From assembly GCA_964484465.1 (NCBI GenBank), contig CAZAFL010000025.1, positions 1 through 50,622 of the forward strand: a DNA stretch of 50,622 nucleotides. Direction: 5' to 3'. Positions 1 through 7,222 of this stretch are shown here, piece after piece. The translations under genes and the position numbers were made by a program. The first letter of the stretch is position 1; every line of letters starts with the position of its first letter. The stretch comes from CAZAFL01 sp964484465. Its GTDB lineage: Bacteria > Bacteroidota > Ignavibacteria > UBA10030 > SZUA-254. The notes beneath the pieces are model-generated. The model ran no database searches. It was not told where the DNA came from and saw only the letters and a list, made by a program, of their open reading frames with translations.

Positions 1-1
1 G

Positions 2-91
2 CGGAGAGGGAGAGATTTGAACTCTCGGTACAGGTTTACCCCGTACGGCGGTTTAGCAAACCGCTGGTTTAAGCCACTCACCCACCTCTCC
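2..91 (-). tRNA. tRNA-Ser (anticodon GCT)
   Basis: Read on the minus strand this folds as a class II tRNA. The acceptor stem is GGAGAGG (91..85) paired with CCTCTCC (9..3), with discriminator G at 2. The anticodon stem GCGGT/ACCGC encloses the loop TTGCTAA, giving anticodon GCT, which reads AGC/AGU serine codons. A long variable arm and a T-loop of the GTTCAAATC type are present, as expected for serine tRNA. Only one base of the window lies beyond the discriminator, so an encoded CCA cannot be judged. A promoter at 117..145 lies just upstream. Confidence 0.95.
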
Positions 92-116
92 GTGAGTTGA
101 TGCTTAACAACTGAAA

Positions 117-145
117 AATGTACAAATTTTCGGTTTGAGTTGCAA
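117..145 (-). promoter_or_regulatory. Predicted sigma70-type promoter of tRNA-Ser
   Basis: On the minus strand TTGCAA (145..140), a 17-bp spacer and TACATT (122..117) precede the tRNA by about 26 bp. This would place the start of transcription near 110. The same -35 box, TTGCAA, occurs with a 17-bp spacer before the tRNA-Lys gene at 37.5 kb. The site lies a few bases beyond the stop codon of the upstream lipoprotein gene. Confidence 0.5.
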
Positions 146-149
146 CTAG

Positions 150-746
150 CTAAAACGGTGCATTCGGTTTACGCTGTTCAACTTCTGTGAGCCAGCGGCT
201 GTAAATCATCCGTTCCTGAAAACTCAGGACAGGGGTAAACACAAATGCTGACCCTGTCCAGTGCCGTTTTTTATTCGGAATCAATAATACTTTGAGTGAA
301 TCGTACTGCCACTCGGTTCCGGTACTATCGATAATCTTCCCGGCGATGGCGTAGCCGTACTTTTCCCTTACATTTCTGTCGAAGTCAACGTATTCCGCGT
401 CAAACATTTCCGCATAATGAACTTCTATTGTCTGGAGAGTATCGTGGTAAAATGTAAGAATGAGTTGATAGATTCCTTTAAACGGTCCTTTGCGATCTTC
501 TGCCGTCGTTCTCCACCTGCAAATATCGATGCTATTCCCTTTTGATTCGCACTGCATTAATGGGAATATGCTTCGTACGTCACCATTGCTTTGGTCCAAC
601 TTAATACCCCCAATATTAATGGCAACGGGTGAAACGGTGCGGCGGACCGCATTGATAAGATCGCTCGTTTGGGGATGTTGTCTGCTGCAGTTCAGACACA
701 AGACTGTGAGAACAAAAACCCCATACCGGGATACAAACTTCATCAT
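150..746 (-). CDS. Predicted lipoprotein, function unknown (198 aa)
   Basis: The protein starts MMKFVSRYGVFVLTVLCLNC, a short basic region, a hydrophobic core and a lipobox-like LCLNC. It is therefore probably lipidated on that Cys and exported. The rest is a soluble domain of about 175 residues with many aromatic and charged residues, and I do not recognise its family. The frame is open to 812, but a promoter (TTGACT-N17-TAGATT, 812..784) occupies that extra stretch. The ATG at 746 (or the next one at 743) also places the signal peptide at the N-terminus, so I chose 746. It appears monocistronic: its own promoter lies upstream, and the tRNA-Ser promoter follows its stop codon. Confidence 0.7.
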   Translation of the reverse strand: MMKFVSRYGVFVLTVLCLNCSRQHPQTSDLINAVRRTVSPVAINIGGIKLDQSNGDVRSIFPLMQCESKGNSIDICRWRTTAEDRKGPFKGIYQLILTFYHDTLQTIEVHYAEMFDAEYVDFDRNVREKYGYAIAGKIIDSTGTEWQYDSLKVLLIPNKKRHWTGSAFVFTPVLSFQERMIYSRWLTEVEQRKPNAPF

Positions 747-783
747 ACTCGACTCAATAAGACAATTTTTTCTGAAACGGAAT

Positions 784-812
784 AATCTAAATCCTTCGAA
801 TGACAAAGTCAA
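784..812 (-). promoter_or_regulatory. Predicted sigma70-type promoter of the lipoprotein gene
   Basis: On the minus strand TTGACT (812..807), exactly 17 bp, then TAGATT (789..784). The expected transcription start near 777 leaves a leader of about 30 nt before the ATG at 746. This site argues against the longer open frame beginning at 812 being translated. Confidence 0.55.
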
Positions 813-932
813 TAGGCGGGTGACCTCTTTCTGTTGTTAAATCTAACCAAGAGGTAGGTGTGTAAGGTTGGAATACAAGAAATAAGATTATCGGGACAGT
901 GAAAAAATGGCGACTTGACAGAATCTAAGCAA

Positions 933-2018
933 TTAATGCCCCATTCGTTCTTTTGCTTCCTTAAATTTCTGCAGTTGCTTCCAATAGGAATCGTTGCCGG
1001 GTTCCTTGGTAACAAGGTTCGCTTCAATTGCAATTGCTTCTTCATAGTGACCGAGTCGATACTGACACTCGGCCATGGTGTCAAGAATATACAATTTTTC
1101 GGGGGCGAGTTTTGCGGCTCGTTTAGCAAGCTCCAGTGCTCGTTCCCTGTCTATGTCGTGGGTTGCAAGAACCCAGGCAACCGAGTTAAGGACTTCCGGG
1201 TCGTCCGGTTTTCTGTGAAGCTCATCATTTAAGTCATTCACCGCACGTTTCATTTCTTCCTGTGCTGCCGAAAAATTCTTTTTCCTGTTGAATTCGTCAA
1301 TCGACCTCATGTGTGCATCGAAGAGAAATGTACCCTTCCAGAGATTATAAATCCGACGAAGCTCGACCAGAGGGAGAGAATCGTCATCGACACGAATATC
1401 GATATACCGATCGTTGAAACCGGAATACCCTCCTTTATCCCGTACCACAAGAAGTGCAGCTGATTGCCTGCCGCGCTTATCACCACCTGCTGCTTCAGCT
1501 GCCTCGAGAGCCGCCAGTAATTTTTCCGAAAGATCCCCGGGCGTGATTTCAAACATTCGCGCCATTGATTTTACAACTGATTCCCCGGCAAGTATGTTTC
1601 CCTGAGCACTGTATCCTCGGCCGGTAACGTGACCCGCCCAAGGTTGACATTGAATACCGGTATAAGCGAATGCGTTTCCATGGGCATCGACAACGCCTAC
1701 CTGCCGCCGATTTGACCCTGTATCATTTTGAATCAGTGCTTGAACAACCTGTTCAGCCGTTTTTCCTTCTTCAAGCATATCTAAACCTCGGGGACCATAC
1801 GTCGTGTTTGCCCATGCCTGGGTTGCAATTGCCCCGACATCTGCTTTCGCATACGGAACCACAGCCCCTACCCCAAGAAATTTTGATTGTACTGCAATCC
1901 CCAGATCACCCGTGGTTGAATCCCAACCGACAATCGAGTAAGTGGCAACATTAGAGGAAGACTGTGAGAATGAAGCGATGGTATAAACAACGGTGAGAAG
2001 AATTACGACTTTCGTCAT
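933..2018 (-). CDS. DUF1028 family protein with C-terminal TPR region, exported
   Basis: An N-terminal signal peptide (ending near SFSQS) is followed by a DUF1028 domain, roughly residues 25-230. DUF1028 proteins resemble Ntn-hydrolases, and the TYSIVGWDSTTGDLGIAVQS start and the GAIATQAWANTTYGPRGL segment are typical. The C-terminal third (about 255-361) is helical, with TPR-like repeats such as PEVLNSVAWVLATHDIDRER, a common companion of DUF1028. The true catalytic activity of the family is not established. Start choice: a GTG at 2027 is possible, but the ATG at 2018 has a GAGGTG ribosome site 7 nt upstream. It is the last gene of the six-gene minus-strand surface operon, 18 bp after the NHL lipoprotein. 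I see no clear hairpin terminator after it. Confidence 0.85.
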   Translation of the reverse strand: MTKVVILLTVVYTIASFSQSSSNVATYSIVGWDSTTGDLGIAVQSKFLGVGAVVPYAKADVGAIATQAWANTTYGPRGLDMLEEGKTAEQVVQALIQNDTGSNRRQVGVVDAHGNAFAYTGIQCQPWAGHVTGRGYSAQGNILAGESVVKSMARMFEITPGDLSEKLLAALEAAEAAGGDKRGRQSAALLVVRDKGGYSGFNDRYIDIRVDDDSLPLVELRRIYNLWKGTFLFDAHMRSIDEFNRKKNFSAAQEEMKRAVNDLNDELHRKPDDPEVLNSVAWVLATHDIDRERALELAKRAAKLAPEKLYILDTMAECQYRLGHYEEAIAIEANLVTKEPGNDSYWKQLQKFKEAKERMGH

Positions 2019-2036
2019 AATATGCACCTCAAACGA

Positions 2037-3233
2037 TTATCTGGAGCAACGAGTTTGGGTTGATATTTTGAAACGCCGGATTACCTTGTTTCCCGTATCA
2101 GCAACATACAATGTACAATCGCCGGCGAAAGCTATACCGCTCGGATTATTCAGTCCCGGAAAATCCTGGGAAGTTGTTTTATATTTCCCAAATGATTCAG
2201 GCTTGAGCTTTCCCGTTCTATCGAATTTGAACACACTGTCACGACCGGCATCGACGATAAATACTTCAGACCTGCTCTTGTCGAATGTGGCCGCTGACGC
2301 TCTAACAAATTGGTAGGATTTTGCAAAATCGACATGTCCACTTGCCGTGCTCGGATCATATCCAGCGACCCAATACTCACCGTCAGACCTGACGACATAA
2401 ATCATATAAATAGCTCCATACGCAACTCCATCACTACTTTGGGTCAAAATGAAGTTGCGGGAGGATGGATACGCCATTAACCCCGTCAGATACCTGATAT
2501 CGGTAATAAACGTTCCGCCAGAAGGTCGTGTCAGAAGTTCTGTCAATGGAGTGATCAGAACATCATCGGCCGTAAAATGGAGCACGCGTGTATCCGGGTC
2601 TATGAAACTCGTATTATCACTACCTGTTCTTGCGACCAGATATTCATTCCCCTTTATGATGCCAATTCCGGGGTATCTTCGTCCGGGACGGGAAGGCTCT
2701 TCCCACACAACTCGTGAATGGGCAATGTCAAGATTACTGTTGAAGAATATTGCCGTATCCCGATAATTATAAGTATATTCCCACCTGTTTCTTAAAGTAT
2801 CAAATACACTATCAATACCTGCCAGATAAGTTGTATCCCATCGTACCAGACTGATGCGATAAACTGCGCCTAGTGTGTCTGTTCCATTTGGAGCGATCGC
2901 CTCTGCTCCTACATACAAATCTAACTTCGAATTCTGCGCAATGGAAATTGGGTGTGAAATCGAGCGCCTCTTTTGAACAGTGCCTCCTGCATCCAACATT
3001 ACTATCTCATTAGCAGCGTAATCGGCAACATAGATGAGCTGGTCATTTCCAACCATTATTGAGCGAGGCTCCTGGAATCCTCCCCACGGAGGCATGATTT
3101 CTACGTAGTTTGTATCTCCCAATGTCGATGGCTGCCCTGTATCAACCGGCCGTGCAATTCTTTGTTCACATCCCATGATATAAATGACAGCAAGCAAACA
3201 GAGCAACAACACGTATTTATATAAGGTATTCAT
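2037..3233 (-). CDS. NHL-repeat (beta-propeller) lipoprotein
   Basis: A 398-residue protein with a lipoprotein signal peptide: hydrophobic core, then IYIMGC with the lipid-accepting Cys at residue 22. The body has repeated NHL-type blades, for example EPRSIMVGNDQLIYVADYAA near the N-terminus and NPSGIAFAGDCTLYVADTGN near the C-terminus. Similar GxLYVADxxxN patterns mark the blade ends. Such propellers usually bind protein or glycan partners; no catalytic residues are recognisable. It lies 6 bp downstream of the PorV-like gene and 18 bp upstream of the DUF1028 gene, so it is almost certainly cotranscribed. Its likely location is the outer membrane or periplasm. Confidence 0.8.
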   Translation of the reverse strand: MNTLYKYVLLLCLLAVIYIMGCEQRIARPVDTGQPSTLGDTNYVEIMPPWGGFQEPRSIMVGNDQLIYVADYAANEIVMLDAGGTVQKRRSISHPISIAQNSKLDLYVGAEAIAPNGTDTLGAVYRISLVRWDTTYLAGIDSVFDTLRNRWEYTYNYRDTAIFFNSNLDIAHSRVVWEEPSRPGRRYPGIGIIKGNEYLVARTGSDNTSFIDPDTRVLHFTADDVLITPLTELLTRPSGGTFITDIRYLTGLMAYPSSRNFILTQSSDGVAYGAIYMIYVVRSDGEYWVAGYDPSTASGHVDFAKSYQFVRASAATFDKSRSEVFIVDAGRDSVFKFDRTGKLKPESFGKYKTTSQDFPGLNNPSGIAFAGDCTLYVADTGNKVIRRFKISTQTRCSR

Positions 3234-3239
3234 GGATTA

Positions 3240-4280
3240 TTACAAGGTTAACTCTAAAGAAATTCTATGCACACTTCCTAACATATTAAAATTTGCAAAG
3301 GCATAATCAACATTGACGTTGCCGAATGAAAGCGGCGCGGAAACGCCTGCGCCAAATGTAATGTCACTGGAATTAGTATTATCACTGCCAAATAACGGCT
3401 CACCAATCGTTCTGCGGACACCGGTCCGAAGGGAAAACCAATTATTCCAATTATATTCGATTCCAAGATGAAGGTTTTCGGAATTATCGTTTGGATGCTG
3501 TAATTCAAATGTCGTCGTGATACGTTGATTTTCCATCGTCACTGGTTCCATGGCAAAGCCGATCTTGAACTGTGTCGGAGGAGAAAATGCCTGAAAGGAA
3601 CTTACCTGCTGATTATTCAGAAGAGTCACTGACCCTGTAGGTGACACATCTGGTCCAAAGTTAGAAACGACAACAGCAAACCTGGAGGAACCAAGACCTG
3701 TCCAGTAATACGTCCCTAAATCGACCATCACCCCACTCATTTTGAGCATATCGAGGGTTTCCTCTGCGTACCGTACAGTAAGGCCGAAACTAAACTGGTC
3801 GGTCATCTTTCTGCTGTAGCTGACACCGAGCGCAATATCGCCGAACCTGAAATAGCGTCCTGTTCCGAAAGGCTGCAATTCTGTCGTTTCCTCCATCTCC
3901 GGCATATGCAATGACGTGATTGAAAATCCCAGAGCATCCGTGGGAGAAAGATGATATGCCGCAGTCAAATACTCATGTTGTATGTCGACCACATACAAAG
4001 TATGAGAAACCATAAACTGATTGCCGGAGAATTGCGTCAATCCTGCAGGGTTCCAATACGTTGCAGAAACATCATTGGCAATTGCAACAAATGTTTCGCC
4101 CAATGCAACTCCTCTCGCACCTGCGCCTATTTTCAGAAATTGAAACGAAGAAATGCCGACCCTTTGCCCGCCAAGATTAGGGAAAAACTGGGCGTGCGTC
4201 AAACTTGAGGTGCACAAAAAAATCAAGAACAGATATTTCATTCTGCTGCTACATTGTGTATGAGGTTTTCCAGTGTGCAT
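3240..4280 (-). CDS. PorV/PorQ family outer-membrane protein
   Basis: A beta-barrel type protein of about 346 aa. After the signal peptide it carries the family hallmark FLKIGAGARGVALGETFVAI, followed by SATYWNPAGLTQ. It then has alternating hydrophobic strands and a C-terminal strand ending SLELTL. PorV of the T9SS is the cargo shuttle from the translocon to the sortase; PorQ-type relatives occur with TonB receptors. Start: the ATG at 4280 lies 2 nt after the TGA of the TonB receptor gene, which suggests translational coupling. The more compact signal peptide would start at the ATG at 4241, MKYLFLIFLCTSSLTHAQ. Both are possible. It sits between the TonB receptor and the NHL lipoprotein in the operon. 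Confidence 0.85.
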   Translation of the reverse strand: MHTGKPHTQCSSRMKYLFLIFLCTSSLTHAQFFPNLGGQRVGISSFQFLKIGAGARGVALGETFVAIANDVSATYWNPAGLTQFSGNQFMVSHTLYVVDIQHEYLTAAYHLSPTDALGFSITSLHMPEMEETTELQPFGTGRYFRFGDIALGVSYSRKMTDQFSFGLTVRYAEETLDMLKMSGVMVDLGTYYWTGLGSSRFAVVVSNFGPDVSPTGSVTLLNNQQVSSFQAFSPPTQFKIGFAMEPVTMENQRITTTFELQHPNDNSENLHLGIEYNWNNWFSLRTGVRRTIGEPLFGSDNTNSSDITFGAGVSAPLSFGNVNVDYAFANFNMLGSVHRISLELTL

Positions 4281-4282
4281 AA

Positions 4283-7219
4283 TCAAAATCTGAACTCCGT
4301 CCCGAAAAGAAATGTCCGTGGATTGAGATATCTCGCCGCGTTATACGGAAACGGATCCACCGGGTAAGACAGGTCAGGATACAAAGGATCATTAACAACA
4401 GGACTCGGATATTGTGTGGGATCACCATACTGATATGCACGTCCGGTCACCGGATTGATAATCTGAGAGTTTTGTCGGTTAAACAGATTCTTAATTTCGA
4501 GCGAGAGGACAAGCTTGCCTACGCCAAGATTAAAATATTTTTCGAAATTGAGATTAACATAAAACCACGGATCCGCAATTTCTGTATTCGGGTGGAGATA
4601 ATCCGGCACGTATTCCGGTCTGCCGCTCGTCGGGTCATAGCCGAGAAAGATTTGTCGCGTGTATCGTTTTCCCGATTCATAAAATATTCTCGTGTAGAGA
4701 TTATAGTCGTCCAGAATTCCCTTACCAATACCAAAAAACGGATGGTCCTTTTTTGCCGTAAGATTAATGTCGACTGAAAGCTGCAACGGCCTGCTGAAGG
4801 AAAGCGGCTGCTCCCGAATATTCTCACCAAGTCCTTGCTGGAGATTGTATAATGTTTCATCTGCAGAAGAGCTTTTTCCTGTAGAAACCGAATATGATCC
4901 GGAAATTGTACTCCTCAGCCACTCGCCAAGGCGCGTTTTATATTCGACTTCTATTCCCCTTATCCTGCTGTAATCCTGATTGACGTACGTCGTATACGTG
5001 CCTCCGGAAAATCGACTATTTAATATCTTAACACTGGCCGAAGTAATGTAATCGAAAATATCCTTGTAATATGTTGTGATGGTTAAGACATCACTTTCGC
5101 TCAGTTGATTACGTAAACCCAGTTCATAGGAAACAGTCGTTTCCGGATTAAGATCCGGATTGCCGATCGTCTGGAACGTTGACTTCGCACTCGTCTTGGA
5201 GAGCTTTGAATACACATACTGGGGATTCGGCAGTTTAGAGAAATGTCCGTAGGAAAAGAACAACGACTGATTGTCAGACACGGGGTGTGAGATCCCCAAT
5301 CGTGGGCTTAGTCGCGCTTTCCACCGGTGCCCGAATAAACTGAATGTATCATCAAAATAATTTTGTTTGATTTGCTGGGGGATATTTATAGAATCAGCAG
5401 GCTTCGCAAGAGTTGTGTCGACGTATGCACCAGGAAACCAGTAATCGAGGCGCAGGCCAACATTCAGAATCATCCCCTTGAGTGTAATGTTATTCTGAGC
5501 GTAGAGAGCTCCCTGTGCCGGGTTCACCTGGTAGATATCGTAATTCAAACCTAACGGCCTGTACCATGGTGAGACAAGGTCGATCATTTGGAGGCTTTGA
5601 AACCGTGCTTCGAACCCTGTCTTGAATTTATTCTTTTCAGTAAAGTTACTTGTCAAATCTCCCTTGAACGAATATTCAAGGAAATAATGGTCTCTCCACC
5701 GTGTTGGATTTCCAATATCATACAAACCGTCACCGGGGATAACACCGATTGAATCAAGTTTGTTATCCCTGTCGTAATAATAGTACGAGAGAGGAAGTTT
5801 CACAATATCTTTCGGTTCAATATAGTCCGTATAGTTTTTCCCGTTTGCATCCCCGTGGACTCGAGCAGTGTACCTGCTGAGTTTTAATTCATAAAACGTC
5901 TTTGAGCTTAATGTCTGTGTTATAGAAATTGAATGCTGGATATTACGCTGAGTGAACGTATTTGCGCTGTCGAGGATATTCTGAAATTGGAACTGATATC
6001 CGGGATTCGGTTCCACAAACTCCAGCGTTGATTGAATAGTCTGCGAGTTCTGGTTTATGCCGATTGACGTTGTATAGCTGTACGAAATTTTGAGTGTCGC
6101 ATCCGGCTTCCAGGTTAATTTACCGAGCCAAGACCAGCTGTTATTTTCACGCGGTGTAAGGAAAATGTTCCCACCCAGGAGCGATAGGAATTTTCCATCC
6201 TTGTACAATGAAGAATACACCTGATTAGGAACAGCAACATGATACCCTACGACCTGTCCGTTATTAATTGTTTCTGCCCATCGTGTAAAATCATCCGTGA
6301 AATTAGCATAGAAGGTTCCAAAGAAACTAAGCGAGCCGGGAATTTTTGCCCCGAGGGAAGGAAGAATATACGACGTAAAAGGCTCCGGTCCGCTCAAACT
6401 CGCTTCAATAATGTCTGTATTAAAGTTCGACCTGGAATTTTTGTTAAACCCGAAATGATCACGTTTATAGGATAATGAACCATTATAATTTTGAGCGCCT
6501 TCCCGTGTTGTAATATTGACAATCCCTGATGTCGCCTGCCCGTACTCGGCATTGTATCCCCCGGTGATTACCTCCACCTCTTGAATTGCGGAAGGACTTA
6601 ACTGGAGACCGAACCCTGTACCCGCCAACGGGTCCTGCACTGATACTCCATCAAGAAGGTAAGCATTTTCGTAGGTTCTTCCACCACGAATGTGAATTTC
6701 ATTATCAGCCTGAACAACTCCCGTCTGCATCGCAACAACGTCCTTCACACTTTGTACTGCGGCAGCTTTTATATCCTCGCGATTAATGGAACGTCGGCTT
6801 TGCGTCTCTTCGATATTAAACAACGGTTTTTCTCCCACAATCACCACTTCCTGTCCGAGGCTAAGAACCGTTTCTTCAAGCTTGACGTCAAGTTGTGCCG
6901 TCTCTCCAGCTTTGATCGTATATCCTGTATACTCTACTGCTTTATAACCCAATAACGATACCGCGATAGTATATTGTCCCGGATTAATGTTTGCTATCGT
7001 GAAATTACCGTCGAGGTCTGTCACTGCGCCATAGTATGTTCCTTTGATTGCAACATTGACATTCGGCAATGCTTCATTTGTCCTGGCGTCTACAATTTTA
7101 CCTTTACATGACCCTTTAGTTGAAGGTTGCGGATATGCATTTACACCAATGAGCAGTAAACACAAACTTGCAACAACTCCCGGTTGAATAATGCGAGTGA
7201 GTATCGGAGAAATGGTCAT
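4283..7219 (-). CDS. TonB-dependent outer-membrane receptor with carboxypeptidase-regulatory-like domain
   Basis: A 978-residue protein with a signal peptide (about residues 1-30). A CarboxypepD_reg-like domain follows (about 36-120, GKIVDARTNEALPNVNVAIK and VTDLDGNFTIANINPGQYTI). Then comes a plug domain (about 140-250, with IHIRGGRTYENAYLLDGVSV and GGYNAEYGQATSGIVNITTR). The remainder is a TonB-dependent beta-barrel ending with the aromatic strand FLFGTEFRF. This layout resembles the SusC/RagA class and the related Ignavibacteria receptors. No SusD partner is adjacent; instead the neighbours are a PorV-type protein and a lipoprotein. The substrate cannot be told from sequence. It begins 3 bp after the propeller lipoprotein ends. 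Confidence 0.93.
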   Translation of the reverse strand: MTISPILTRIIQPGVVASLCLLLIGVNAYPQPSTKGSCKGKIVDARTNEALPNVNVAIKGTYYGAVTDLDGNFTIANINPGQYTIAVSLLGYKAVEYTGYTIKAGETAQLDVKLEETVLSLGQEVVIVGEKPLFNIEETQSRRSINREDIKAAAVQSVKDVVAMQTGVVQADNEIHIRGGRTYENAYLLDGVSVQDPLAGTGFGLQLSPSAIQEVEVITGGYNAEYGQATSGIVNITTREGAQNYNGSLSYKRDHFGFNKNSRSNFNTDIIEASLSGPEPFTSYILPSLGAKIPGSLSFFGTFYANFTDDFTRWAETINNGQVVGYHVAVPNQVYSSLYKDGKFLSLLGGNIFLTPRENNSWSWLGKLTWKPDATLKISYSYTTSIGINQNSQTIQSTLEFVEPNPGYQFQFQNILDSANTFTQRNIQHSISITQTLSSKTFYELKLSRYTARVHGDANGKNYTDYIEPKDIVKLPLSYYYYDRDNKLDSIGVIPGDGLYDIGNPTRWRDHYFLEYSFKGDLTSNFTEKNKFKTGFEARFQSLQMIDLVSPWYRPLGLNYDIYQVNPAQGALYAQNNITLKGMILNVGLRLDYWFPGAYVDTTLAKPADSINIPQQIKQNYFDDTFSLFGHRWKARLSPRLGISHPVSDNQSLFFSYGHFSKLPNPQYVYSKLSKTSAKSTFQTIGNPDLNPETTVSYELGLRNQLSESDVLTITTYYKDIFDYITSASVKILNSRFSGGTYTTYVNQDYSRIRGIEVEYKTRLGEWLRSTISGSYSVSTGKSSSADETLYNLQQGLGENIREQPLSFSRPLQLSVDINLTAKKDHPFFGIGKGILDDYNLYTRIFYESGKRYTRQIFLGYDPTSGRPEYVPDYLHPNTEIADPWFYVNLNFEKYFNLGVGKLVLSLEIKNLFNRQNSQIINPVTGRAYQYGDPTQYPSPVVNDPLYPDLSYPVDPFPYNAARYLNPRTFLFGTEFRF

Positions 7220-7222
7220 ATG

